From a virus, in IMG/VR virus record IMGVR_UViG_3300033571_012232, positions 1 to 26,634 of that record: a stretch of 26,634 nucleotides of DNA; one strand, 5' to 3'. Under the pieces are notes generated by a model, which was not told where the DNA came from, ran no database searches, and worked only from the letters and a program-made list of their open reading frames with translations. Shown piece by piece: positions 8,765 through 16,959 of the stretch; the stretch's first letter is position 1, and every line of letters starts with the position of its first letter. Position numbers and translations under genes: made by a program.

Positions 8765-9556
8765 ATGGCATACCCAAAACCAGATTCAACAGCAGCACTC
8801 CAAGGATTAATGATTCAGTCGCAAGGGCAACTTGCGATGTTGCAAAATCAAGCGAACCTTCTTAAAGCCTATTCATCTCAAGCTCCGTTGATGCAGTCGT
8901 TTGATGCAGCTAAAACCTCACAGCAGGCGGCAGAGTTTGGAATGGACAACTTGCAACGCTCGAAAGAGTTTGATCGGTTGTTGAATCCAGAAATTGCCAA
9001 GATGCGTGATGAGCTTGGCTCGAAGGTTGCGGAAGCCACCAATCTTGATGCTTCCAAGCAATGGATGAATAATTGGGCGGTTAAAAAAGGATTGATGAAC
9101 CAATCTGGATTGGGAACTGATAGCCTTATTGGTCGATCCGCTATTTACGACGAAGCAACTGAAGCTGGGAGACAAGCAAGGTTGCAGAATCTAGCAATTC
9201 AGCAAGGATATCTCGCTCAAACTCCCGCTCCAATCGGCGGACTTGATCCCGCATCAATTATTGCAGCAGAACAAGCCGCAAAAAATCAAAATTTGGCGGC
9301 AATGCAACAATATCAAGGGAATGTAATGCAGGGAGCGCAACAATTAAATCAATCAACAACTGATTGGATTAATTCAAATCTTGGACAGCTACAAAAAATA
9401 AATCAAAATCAGCAGCAAAGCCAGCAAAATTACGAGCAGATGTTGCTTCAAAATGCTCAACAAAATGCAGCCAGCTCCAATGCTCAAAAAGGTCAAATGA
9501 TACAAACTGGAGGCGCTGTTGCGGGTGCTGTCTTGGGAGCGGCTATCATTATTTAA
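8765..9556 (+). CDS. Q/A-rich internal virion protein candidate (paralog A2)
   Basis: 263 residues, beginning 3 nt after its paralog. It has the same helical, Gln/Asn-rich composition and the same ordered blocks (LLKAYSSQAP, FGMDNLQRSKEF, WMNNWAVKKGL, APIGGLDPASII). It differs in its start (MAYPKPDS instead of MGGSK) and in its end, which is a short hydrophobic tail (GGAVAGAVLGAAIII) resembling a C-terminal membrane anchor. The two probably arose by tandem duplication and may form a hetero-oligomer in the ejected complex. Its stop shares a base with the ATG of the PAPS-reductase-like gene (TAATG), so the two are probably translated together. Confidence 0.75.
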   Translation: MAYPKPDSTAALQGLMIQSQGQLAMLQNQANLLKAYSSQAPLMQSFDAAKTSQQAAEFGMDNLQRSKEFDRLLNPEIAKMRDELGSKVAEATNLDASKQWMNNWAVKKGLMNQSGLGTDSLIGRSAIYDEATEAGRQARLQNLAIQQGYLAQTPAPIGGLDPASIIAAEQAAKNQNLAAMQQYQGNVMQGAQQLNQSTTDWINSNLGQLQKINQNQQQSQQNYEQMLLQNAQQNAASSNAQKGQMIQTGGAVAGAVLGAAIII

Positions 9557-10392
9557 TGAAAGAAAAAATAGATAAAACAATAGATAAAATCAAAGAATGG
9601 AACAAAAGATGGCCTAGAGCAGTGGTTTTGTGGAGCGGAGGAAAAGACTCCACGGCATTGCTTCATCTTATTAAGTTCGGAGCGGGAATTGATCTTCCTG
9701 TCATTCAATACCGAGAACCAAAGTTGCGTGAGCGATATGCTTACTCTGACAAGTTAATCAAAGACTGGAAACTTGAAGTCTATGACTATGCGCCTAGTAA
9801 AATAGCTATTGCTGACGGGCCAGATGTTGAAACTGGAGAGCTTCGCTTTGATTTTATTAAATACATGCAATGGGGGCAAGGAACAGCAGTTTGTTTGTCT
9901 CTAGGAACCGAAAGGCCAAAAGAAGGAGAAGATTTTCTTTGTGCTGTCACTGATGTTTTACAACGCCCAACAGGAACATTTAATTGGCCATGGGGAGCAG
10001 TGTATATTGGAACAAAATATAGCGATACAGACCTAATAAAAGGCCATGTTCCGCTTGCTGTTGATATTCGATATGCAGAGAACTCGCCAATGTCTCTTTA
10101 TCCGTTGCGAGATTGGAATGATGATGATGTATTCAAATATCTTGAGGATAATAATGTCGCTCCAGACCCGACTAGGTATATTAAAGGAATCAACAAGTGG
10201 ACAAACAATCCAGACAAGTCTCTAAATGCAGACTTTTATCCGATTTGCTTTAATTGTGTAAATCGACATGAAGGAAAATATGTTGATTGTCCTAAACTGA
10301 AAGCAAAAGTATCCAATATCTCTCATCTCGCCCCATATGAGGATTTAGTTAATGACGATTTAGGATTTCGTCCTATTACATGGAACAAATAA
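9556..10392 (+). CDS. PAPS-reductase-family PP-loop protein
   Basis: 278 residues. The ATP-pyrophosphatase P-loop SGGKDST lies at residues 27-33 after a strand (AVVLW). A later segment (LYPLRDWNDDDVFKYLEDNNV) is the typical 'PL.dW...DVw.yi' element of phosphoadenosine phosphosulfate reductases and related CysH/CysD/DndC proteins. Near the C-terminus Cys231, Cys234 and Cys245 (CFNCVNRHEG...DC) could hold a metal or Fe-S centre, and the classical ECG.H catalytic tail of CysH is absent. The family either reduces activated sulfate or activates substrates by adenylation, so sulfur assimilation, thiolation or nucleic-acid modification are all possible and cannot be separated here. It is placed within the structural block and overlaps the next gene by 13 nt. 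Confidence 0.85.
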   Translation: MKEKIDKTIDKIKEWNKRWPRAVVLWSGGKDSTALLHLIKFGAGIDLPVIQYREPKLRERYAYSDKLIKDWKLEVYDYAPSKIAIADGPDVETGELRFDFIKYMQWGQGTAVCLSLGTERPKEGEDFLCAVTDVLQRPTGTFNWPWGAVYIGTKYSDTDLIKGHVPLAVDIRYAENSPMSLYPLRDWNDDDVFKYLEDNNVAPDPTRYIKGINKWTNNPDKSLNADFYPICFNCVNRHEGKYVDCPKLKAKVSNISHLAPYEDLVNDDLGFRPITWNK

Positions 10393-10676
10393 ATGAATTT
10401 GATTGTAAAACATGCGGTGCTTGCTGTTGTTTTAAGTGGTCTTGGCCTGTATTTAAGAGGGACAGGTCAGATGCAGCAGGAATACCAAAAGAAATGCAAA
10501 GATACGACTATCCTTTAATGAAAACTACAGACAATCGTTGCATTGCATTAGGAGGAACCGTTGGAGAATCTGTTTGTTGCAATATTTATGAAAATAGGCC
10601 AAATTCATGCCGACGATTTGATCCGGGAAGTGATTTATGTAAAGAAGCTCGAAAGAAAGTTCTTGATTTAGATTAA
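10380..10676 (+). CDS. YkgJ-type CxxCxxCC cysteine-cluster protein
   Basis: 98 residues. Cys9, Cys12, Cys15 and Cys16 form the CxxCxxCC signature. Further conserved cysteines follow at 54, 66/67, 77 and 87, in the usual order: DNRC-x-AL, then C-x-IYENRP-x-SCRRF-x-PGSDLC. These match the YkgJ/CxxCxxCC family, thought to bind Zn or an Fe-S cluster and often described as metal-binding or Fe-S proteins of unknown reaction. The start lies 13 nt inside the PAPS-reductase-like gene, so the two are likely translationally coupled and may act together, for instance in a redox or metal-dependent modification. That partnership is inference. Confidence 0.85.
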   Translation: MEQINEFDCKTCGACCCFKWSWPVFKRDRSDAAGIPKEMQRYDYPLMKTTDNRCIALGGTVGESVCCNIYENRPNSCRRFDPGSDLCKEARKKVLDLD

Positions 10677-10701
10677 TATTAACAATAATAAAACAAAAAT
10701 T

Positions 10702-11187
10702 ATGGGTGGACGACGATCAAAACCTAAACAAGAATCCCAACAGCAACAGCAATCTTCTGGCCCTGATCCAATGATTGCATTTATGGCTATGCAACAGCAA
10801 CAGCAAGCCGCACAAGCTCAAGCAGCCGCTGAAGCTCAAAGGAAAGCTCAAGAAGAAGCTCAACGACAAGCTGGAATGCAAGCCATGCAACAAGGTGAAG
10901 CTACCGCACGCCAAGCATTGAGTGGAATGAATGTTGGTCAGCAAGCGCAAGACCAAGCTACTATGGCAGCGCAACAAAAAGCATCTGCTGGAATGGGTTC
11001 TGGAGCGACTGCTGGAGGATACAATGTTGGCGCAACTGCTCAACCAAGCGTTTCAGCCGCCCCTGTTCAACCCGGCATTGGAGCCGCTGCCGCCATGGCC
11101 GCAAATCAAGGTGTTGGCGGAACCCAACAAAGGTTAAATCAATTTAATACACCGTCCATTTCTGGACTAACATTCGGAGGAGCATAA
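10702..11187 (+). CDS. Q/A-rich low-complexity protein (paralog B1)
   Basis: 161 residues. It starts MGGRRSKPKQE, followed by poly-Gln (residues 12-17), GPDPMIAFMAMQQQQQ, and a long Ala/Gln helix to about residue 75. A Gly/Ala segment with GGYNVGATAQP and a Pro/Ala linker lead to a C-terminus reading FNTPSISGLTFGGA. The next gene product shares both ends and the GPDPM core. It is probably an internal or assembly protein of the virion. No known domain is seen. A 25-nt A/T-rich gap without Shine-Dalgarno precedes it, and the gene ends one base before its paralog. Confidence 0.7.
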   Translation: MGGRRSKPKQESQQQQQSSGPDPMIAFMAMQQQQQAAQAQAAAEAQRKAQEEAQRQAGMQAMQQGEATARQALSGMNVGQQAQDQATMAAQQKASAGMGSGATAGGYNVGATAQPSVSAAPVQPGIGAAAAMAANQGVGGTQQRLNQFNTPSISGLTFGGA

Positions 11188-11188
11188 T

Positions 11189-11704
11189 ATGGGAGGAGGA
11201 AGAGGAGGAGGTTCCAAACCAAAACCAAAAGCAGAAGGGCCAGACCCGATGCTTGGATTCTTGGCTCAAATGCAAGCACAGCAAGCCGCTCAAGCTGCTG
11301 CCGCTCAAAAGGCACAAGAAGAGGCGCTAAAGCAGTCGCAAATGACCGCTGGGACTCAACGCCAACAACAATCAGAGCAAGCCGCTAGGCAGGAACTAGC
11401 GACAATGGGTTCCATGCAATCAATTCGTGATGCAAACGCACTTCTTGCCGCACAACAAGCACAGGCTACCGCTGGTCAAATGGCAACTGGTGGAGGATAC
11501 GATGTGAATAAAGCTCGTGAAGAAGCTCTTTCCAATCTTGGTGCAGCGCAAGGAATGTTGCCTTCTACACCTTCTAATCTTCCATCTACCGCAGTTAATC
11601 CCGCTCTTGCTGGACTAGTAAATCAAGGTGCGGCATCTACCTCAAAGAAAGCTAATATTTTCTCACTTCCTTCATCTAGTGATCTGAAATTTGGAGGAGC
11701 TTAA
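11189..11704 (+). CDS. Q/A-rich low-complexity protein (paralog B2)
   Basis: 171 residues with the same plan as its upstream neighbour: MGGGRGGGSKPKPK opening, GPDPMLGFLAQMQAQQA, an Ala/Gln helix, GGGYDVNKAREEAL, a Pro/Ser linker, and a C-terminus FSLPSSSDLKFGGA. Matching the neighbour's PS-x-S-x-L-x-FGGA end despite poor identity in the linker suggests that the end is a functional tag. Start choice is supported by the MGG match and by a GGAGGAG run upstream, though that run also encodes the FGGA end of the previous gene. A virion role is inferred from context. Confidence 0.7.
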   Translation: MGGGRGGGSKPKPKAEGPDPMLGFLAQMQAQQAAQAAAAQKAQEEALKQSQMTAGTQRQQQSEQAARQELATMGSMQSIRDANALLAAQQAQATAGQMATGGGYDVNKAREEALSNLGAAQGMLPSTPSNLPSTAVNPALAGLVNQGAASTSKKANIFSLPSSSDLKFGGA

Positions 11705-11706
11705 TT

Positions 11707-13284
11707 ATGGCAATTTCTTATTCCGGCGAAGGCTATAAGTTCCAGCCTCAATTCGCCAATCTTGGTGCATTGCAAGGTTTGACTCCACTTGATGTAACTC
11801 GCAGAGCGGAATTCGAGCTTCGTCCATTAACATACGCTCCCGTTCCATCCTCGCGTCCAGAGCTTGTGTCTGAAGGAATTTCAAAGGGAATTCTTTCCGC
11901 TGTCGGAGGAATTACCGAAGGAATTACAGCTAAATATAAAGCGGAACAAGCTAAAGAAGAGAAAAAAGAAGAGAGAAAGCATGAGCTTCGAGTTGCAGCT
12001 ATCAAGGCATCATCTCCAGAGAATACATGGCTTGATAAGGAGCGAATGAAGTTTATTGCTGAAAATTCTCAAAGAGCAGATTTTCAAGAACGGCTTGACG
12101 CATTCGATAGGGCCGCTGAAGATATTAAAGCTAAAGTTCCAAGTTCAGTAACAAATAAAACTGATACCGAAGAACCTCCTATAAGTGCGCTTCCAGAAGA
12201 AGTGCCTATAGTTGAAAATCCTCTTCCAGATTATGGATCAACAGCTGCATGGCTGGCTCCAGAAGAAAAGCCAGAAGAAGGGTTTAGTTTTTCTTTGAGA
12301 GAAATAGCAAAAGCAACGCCAGCTCCAAAAGAACAACCACAGCAAGCCGAAATTGTTGCTCCTGAAGCACAGCAAGCAGTTCAACAGGCAAAACAAGCCC
12401 CCACTGATTCGGCTCCAGCAACAGGAGTAGAAACGCCACAACAACCTCCGAAAGTGGATTATACAGTATATGAAGAACCTGTTGTTTCTGGCGAAAATAA
12501 ATTTGAAACCGAAAAAGAAGCTAGGGCTAATAAGCCAGCAAAAAATCCAGATTGGGAATTTGATCTTACAACAGATAAGGATGATTGGTTTTCATGGAAA
12601 GCAAGGAATGTAAGAGGTGACAGGATCGGTGAACAGCAAGAAAAGTTAAAAGCTTTTTACGACGCTCAAAATTTTGCTTTGAAACAGCAAGAAGCTGAAT
12701 CTAAATCTAATAAGATAACAAAAGATAATGTAAATCAATATAAAACGCAGTTAGAACAAGCATCTACATCTGTTAAAGAATTAGATCAGATGATAGATAT
12801 AATAAATAATAATCCAAGTTCTGTTGGAGGCGTTAGTGGTTATGTTGCAAATGTTCCATATACTCCAGCTAGGAGATTGAGGGGATTAATAAATCCAGCA
12901 AAGATAGCGATTTCACTTAATGCTTTGATGGAACTTAAAAAAGCAGGAATTAGTGTTGGACAACTAACAGAAGCAGAAAGAGAAGCATTATCGCAAACAG
13001 AAGGAGCGCTGGATTTGGATAGACTGGAATGGACAGATATCCTTCCAAGGCTAATAACCATTAGAGATGCAAGATTGAAGTTTATTAAATCAGCAGTAGA
13101 TGAAATTAAAAAGGTTGATGAAAAATACGAGCCTCCATCTTTGGTGTATCCAAAAACACAAACATCTAAATCAAAGACGCAATCTTCAAAAAAAGTGCAA
13201 GTAATTAGTCCAGATGGACAAGAGGGAGAAATTCCAGAATCTCAAGTTGATGAAGCTATAAAACAGGGGTATAAGCTGAAATAA
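11707..13284 (+). CDS. Predicted internal virion protein, unknown family
   Basis: 525 residues. The N-terminal ~75 residues are mixed (MAISYSGEGYKFQPQ, then SEGISKGILSAVGGITEGI). A highly charged coiled-coil segment follows at about residues 78-100 (EQAKEEKKEERKHE). Residues about 145-260 are a Pro/Glu/Ala/Gln linker, probably disordered. A helical domain at about 330-465 contains SGYVANVPYTPARRLRGLINP and LTEAEREALSQTEGALDLDRL. A Ser/Lys/Thr-rich linker precedes a C-terminal element of about 27 residues (QVISPDGQEGEIPESQVDEA, then IKQGYK). That element resembles short 'G..G.iP...v..A...Gy' modules seen in phage and bacterial proteins. It sits between the Q-rich pair and the giant ejection-like protein, and its layout suits an internal or ejection protein. 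Confidence 0.7.
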   Translation: MAISYSGEGYKFQPQFANLGALQGLTPLDVTRRAEFELRPLTYAPVPSSRPELVSEGISKGILSAVGGITEGITAKYKAEQAKEEKKEERKHELRVAAIKASSPENTWLDKERMKFIAENSQRADFQERLDAFDRAAEDIKAKVPSSVTNKTDTEEPPISALPEEVPIVENPLPDYGSTAAWLAPEEKPEEGFSFSLREIAKATPAPKEQPQQAEIVAPEAQQAVQQAKQAPTDSAPATGVETPQQPPKVDYTVYEEPVVSGENKFETEKEARANKPAKNPDWEFDLTTDKDDWFSWKARNVRGDRIGEQQEKLKAFYDAQNFALKQQEAESKSNKITKDNVNQYKTQLEQASTSVKELDQMIDIINNNPSSVGGVSGYVANVPYTPARRLRGLINPAKIAISLNALMELKKAGISVGQLTEAEREALSQTEGALDLDRLEWTDILPRLITIRDARLKFIKSAVDEIKKVDEKYEPPSLVYPKTQTSKSKTQSSKKVQVISPDGQEGEIPESQVDEAIKQGYKLK

Positions 13285-13290
13285 ATTAAA

Positions 13291-16200
13291 ATGGCAATTA
13301 ATTTTACTCCTACAAAAAAAGAAAATGAAAATGAGAAGAAGGATGATTCTTCTAATAAATCCATTTCATTTACTCCAAAAGAAGAAAAGGAATCTAAAAT
13401 AGATTTTTCTGAAGTTGAAGAAGAACCATCTACGACTGCATCTGGACTTGCTGGCTCTGTTGTAAGGGGAGTTGTTCCAACAATAGCTGAATCAACTGCT
13501 GGAGCAATACTTGGAATGCCACTTGGTTTTCCCGGAGTTGCTTTAGGGGCAGCGGCTGGGCCTTCTGTTGGTGCAGTTTCTGAAATGGCTGGAGGTAAAA
13601 GTTTGGTAAATTCAATAGCTGAATTAACCACCGAATCAGTAAATAAATTTCTAGGAACTCATTATAGTGTTCCAGAGGATGCTGTAACCGCTGCACTTGA
13701 TGCTGTTGGCGTTCCAAAGCCGAGGACATACGCTGAAAGAATGACTGAAGCTGTTTCGCGTGGAGTCACTGAAATGGCGACTGGCGCTGGTGCATTAAAA
13801 GGATTGTCTAAAGCTGTATCTGCTGGGAAACTTAAAGATTTTGCAGAGGCCATGGGAACATCACCAGTGGGACAAGCTGCAATTGGCGGTTCTGTTAGTG
13901 GCGCTGTTCAGCAAACTGAAGAAATGGGAGGAGGGCCACTTGCTCAACTTGGGGTTGGACTTGGTGCTGGACTTATTGGTGTTCCAGCCGTTTCTGCTGT
14001 TGGCGGAACACTTGGAAAATTGGTTCCAGCAATTCGCAGGGCAGGTCAAGCTGCAAAAGCGGAAGAATTGGCTGCTGGAGTCTTGCGTGAGTCAACAATA
14101 GGAAAAGAAAAAGCGATACAAGCATTGGCAGAAGCTCCAAGTGTTACTGAAGCTGGAATCAAGCCGATGACTGGAGATATCACGGCTGATCCAAAGATGA
14201 TTCAGTTGCAAAACAAGTTGCGCTCAATCTCCGATGAAATGATGACTAGGGATATTGAAAATGTCGCTGGAATATCTCAAAAATTAGAAAAAGGAATGGA
14301 GCAAGCAGGCGCAACTCCAGAACAGGCACAAGCATATTTTAAGGCAGAACTTGACGATATTACAAATCAAGCAGAACAAGCCAAATCTTCGCTTATCGCA
14401 TCTGGTGATGCTGAATCCGCTAGAATTCTTGATGAAGCATCTATTTTTGCAAACGAACAAAAACAACTTGCAGAACAAGGAATTCAAACATCAAAAGAAT
14501 CACTAGAAAACGCAACGGAAGCATTAAAGCAAAAATTTCAAAGCGTTAAAGATAAAGTTGATGCAAATCAAAGAGATCAGGCAAGTGAACTTGTCACAAA
14601 TGTTATTTCAAATCAAAGATCAAGGCAAAAAGACATCATAAATCAAGCATATGATGCTGCAAAAATTGAAACCCCACCGTTCCAGCAAAATGAAACGGCA
14701 AAATCAATAGAACAAATAGTTAAAAATAAAGAAGTTTCATCTGTAGGAGGAATTGAATCAATTCAAGATCAAATTAAATTGAATCCTAATATTCCAAGCC
14801 ACATTAAAAGTCTTTACAAATCAATTGTTGATAATGAAGGAAATTTTTATTCTAGGGAACTAGGTGATTTAACTGCAAATATCAAAGAAATAAATGCTGC
14901 AATTAGAAAAGAACCAAATGAAAATAATAGGAGGCTTCTTCTTATTGTAAAAGATGGTCTTAATAAGGATATTGAAAAGCTCGGTGATGTTAATGAAGCA
15001 GTAAAGAATGCAAATAAACTATATGCTCAATATGCAGATGTTTACAAAAAAGGAGCATCTAAAAAAGTGTTTGATGAGAAGGTTGAACCAAGTAAATCTC
15101 TATATGAATACTTAAAACCATCTCAAAAACAGCTAGGAAAAGAAGAAATACAAAGACTTAAAAAAGCGATTGATGTAAATCCAGAGTTTTACAACAAGCT
15201 AACTCCAGAGCAAAGAATTCTTGCTGATGCGGATAGGGAGACGGCAAGAGAAGCTATTAATAAATGGGTATATGGCACAATGGCAGATGCCATGAAAGAA
15301 AGCAATACATCTCAATCTATTAAAAACTGGGTTACAAATGTTGGGCAAAGAATTTCCAAAGAGTTTCCAGATGAATTTGATAAAGACAAAGGACAAATTA
15401 TCAAGTCTATTAATGATTTCCAAAATCTTGAAAAAGCAAAAAATGAGGCCAAGATATTTGTAGAAAAATCTAAAAAAGAAGCTCAAAAGCTAGGGAAAAG
15501 TGCTTCCGATGCAGAAAGCGAAGCGAATGAAAGAATTCGTTTAATCGAAAAATCATACAAAAAACTAGCTGGTGAATTGAGTGACAATTTACAAAAATCA
15601 ATTGATCCATCAAAAAACCCAGCCGCCGCTTTTGTTGGAGGAAATCCTCAACAAGTCATTAAGAGAATTATGTCTGGGCCAAATGTTCAGGAAAACATTT
15701 CTAATTTAGTTGAGAAGGCAAAACAAGACCCAAGCGGAGAAGCTATAGAGGGATTGAGAAACGCATTTAAGGGATGGCTTAATACTACAGCAAGAACAGG
15801 AGAAACGGTTGGAACAGGGATTCCGAAAGAAGTTGCTTCTCCAGAAGATTACGCTGCAAATTTGGATGTATTAAGAAATTTAATTATTAAAGGAAGCCCT
15901 ACTAGAAATGCACTTGAAACTGTATTTGGAAAAGAATCTTCTGATTTAAGAGTTCTTGATGAAGTAAGGCGTCAATTAGAAATGATTGAAAGAAGAGGGA
16001 GGGCTTCAATTGCTGAACCTGCAAAACTGGAAAAAGCAGGACAGGCAAAAGAATCTCCAGTCAAAGATACATTACTTGAAATCGCTGCAATTACTGCTGG
16101 CGGAGTAAGAGGATTCGTTGCATTTAAGGGAGTTGATTTGCTTCGCAAAATACAAAAAACATATGGTCAAGAAACATTGGAAATCATGCGTAAAATGCTG

Positions 16201-16374
16201 ACTGATGCAATGCTTGATCCAGAGATTGCAAGAACCATGATGTTAAAGCCAACTTCTGAAAATATGCCAAAAATTAATGATTTATTTAATATGTATGGCA
16301 TGGCAATAAGAGGAAAAGCTGGAGTTGAAGCAGTTCAAAAACAAGAAACTCCAACTGAAGAAGTTGAGGAGTAA
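13291..16374 (+). CDS. Large ejection-like internal virion protein
   Basis: 1027 residues. The N-terminus is polar with two FTP-x-K-like repeats (residues 5-9, 27-31). Two Gly/Ala-rich hydrophobic regions at about 55-100 and 193-245 could become membrane-spanning during DNA ejection. From about residue 255 to 960 the protein is almost continuous charged helix (long runs of Gln, Lys, Glu), followed by a last hydrophobic stretch (EIAAITAGGVRGFVAFKGVDLL). Size, helical body and glycine-rich amphipathic segments match large DNA-transfer or internal core proteins of short-tailed phages (T7 gp16, P22 gp16 type). No lytic transglycosylase motif was seen. Arg codons are mostly AGA/AGG and the gene looks more A/T-rich than the tail genes. 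Its stop overlaps the next start (TAATG). Confidence 0.75.
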   Translation: MAINFTPTKKENENEKKDDSSNKSISFTPKEEKESKIDFSEVEEEPSTTASGLAGSVVRGVVPTIAESTAGAILGMPLGFPGVALGAAAGPSVGAVSEMAGGKSLVNSIAELTTESVNKFLGTHYSVPEDAVTAALDAVGVPKPRTYAERMTEAVSRGVTEMATGAGALKGLSKAVSAGKLKDFAEAMGTSPVGQAAIGGSVSGAVQQTEEMGGGPLAQLGVGLGAGLIGVPAVSAVGGTLGKLVPAIRRAGQAAKAEELAAGVLRESTIGKEKAIQALAEAPSVTEAGIKPMTGDITADPKMIQLQNKLRSISDEMMTRDIENVAGISQKLEKGMEQAGATPEQAQAYFKAELDDITNQAEQAKSSLIASGDAESARILDEASIFANEQKQLAEQGIQTSKESLENATEALKQKFQSVKDKVDANQRDQASELVTNVISNQRSRQKDIINQAYDAAKIETPPFQQNETAKSIEQIVKNKEVSSVGGIESIQDQIKLNPNIPSHIKSLYKSIVDNEGNFYSRELGDLTANIKEINAAIRKEPNENNRRLLLIVKDGLNKDIEKLGDVNEAVKNANKLYAQYADVYKKGASKKVFDEKVEPSKSLYEYLKPSQKQLGKEEIQRLKKAIDVNPEFYNKLTPEQRILADADRETAREAINKWVYGTMADAMKESNTSQSIKNWVTNVGQRISKEFPDEFDKDKGQIIKSINDFQNLEKAKNEAKIFVEKSKKEAQKLGKSASDAESEANERIRLIEKSYKKLAGELSDNLQKSIDPSKNPAAAFVGGNPQQVIKRIMSGPNVQENISNLVEKAKQDPSGEAIEGLRNAFKGWLNTTARTGETVGTGIPKEVASPEDYAANLDVLRNLIIKGSPTRNALETVFGKESSDLRVLDEVRRQLEMIERRGRASIAEPAKLEKAGQAKESPVKDTLLEIAAITAGGVRGFVAFKGVDLLRKIQKTYGQETLEIMRKMLTDAMLDPEIARTMMLKPTSENMPKINDLFNMYGMAIRGKAGVEAVQKQETPTEEVEE

Positions 16375-16694
16375 TGCCTAAAATCATCACAATTCCGAAG
16401 ATTTCTTCTGTTAAGAAATCTGATTCTGATGAGCGTATTGTTTCTGCAACATATACTGATCCAGAAACAGGCGAGATAACTGAAGGGGAATCACATAAAG
16501 ACGCTAATCCTGATGCTCCAGATAAAGATTCTGAAAGGGAAACGCCTGAATATGGATTTAAGACCTCGAAAGGTCGCATGGTAAGTCGCAAGCAAGCATA
16601 CGACATTGCAAAAAAATCGAACCAACTAAAGTCTGCGAATCCGAAGAAAATTCTCCATACAACCAACCTCAAAAAATATAGAAAAACAAAATAA
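16374..16694 (+). CDS. Small conserved phage protein with GRMVSRKQAYDIA motif
   Basis: 106 residues, starting at an ATG sharing one base with the ejection-protein stop. The N-terminal half is polar with a DPETGEI turn. The C-terminal half holds YGFKTSKGRMVSRKQAYDIA and a terminal ILHTTNLKKYR. A 'GF.ts.GrfvdR.eA..iA...gq' pattern followed by 'LhsedL' is common in small phage and bacterial proteins of unknown function. I recognise the pattern but know no assigned role. Because it is tightly coupled to the ejection gene it should be co-expressed late. Confidence 0.75.
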   Translation: MPKIITIPKISSVKKSDSDERIVSATYTDPETGEITEGESHKDANPDAPDKDSERETPEYGFKTSKGRMVSRKQAYDIAKKSNQLKSANPKKILHTTNLKKYRKTK

Positions 16695-16695
16695 T

Positions 16696-16836
16696 ATGCC
16701 ACTACGCAAATGTGCCTCACAGAATTGCTTCACTCGCAATTTGAAAACTGAAATCAAATCTGGCAAGCCCGTCAAACAAGCTCTTGCCATCGCATACAGC
16801 GTCCAACGCAAGGCAAAATCCAAGAAGAAAAAGTAA
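16696..16836 (+). CDS. Tiny basic phage protein (GKPxKQAxAIAYS family)
   Basis: 46 residues, one base after the previous stop. The middle reads LKTEIKSGKPVKQALAIAYS and the C-terminus is strongly basic (KAKSKKKK). A 'nvk.Em.aGKPqKQAlAIAys..r.a' signature recurs in very small phage proteins of unknown role. The basic tail suggests nucleic-acid binding. The frame was found by reading directly after the preceding gene; the ATG follows an A/T-rich ATAAT leader. Confidence 0.7.
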   Translation: MPLRKCASQNCFTRNLKTEIKSGKPVKQALAIAYSVQRKAKSKKKK

Positions 16837-16860
16837 CAGATTGTTTTTCAATTTCACCCG

Positions 16861-16959
16861 ATGACAATTCACACTTGGACAATTTTGGTGATTGCTACGG
16901 CATCGTTTATTGCTGGTGGTTTTTGCATTGCTGCCGCTTGCTGGTGGGATGACAAATGA
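16861..16959 (+). CDS. Single-pass mini membrane protein (32 aa)
   Basis: 32 residues, of which about 7-28 are a single hydrophobic segment (TILVIATASFIAGGFCIAAA) followed by CWWDDK. The stop overlaps the next ATG (ATGA), which supports real translation. One-pass miniproteins of this type, with a 'W..l.iA...F.aG' pattern, are common in phage late regions. A lysis-accessory role is possible but nothing in the sequence proves it. Confidence 0.6.
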   Translation: MTIHTWTILVIATASFIAGGFCIAAACWWDDK

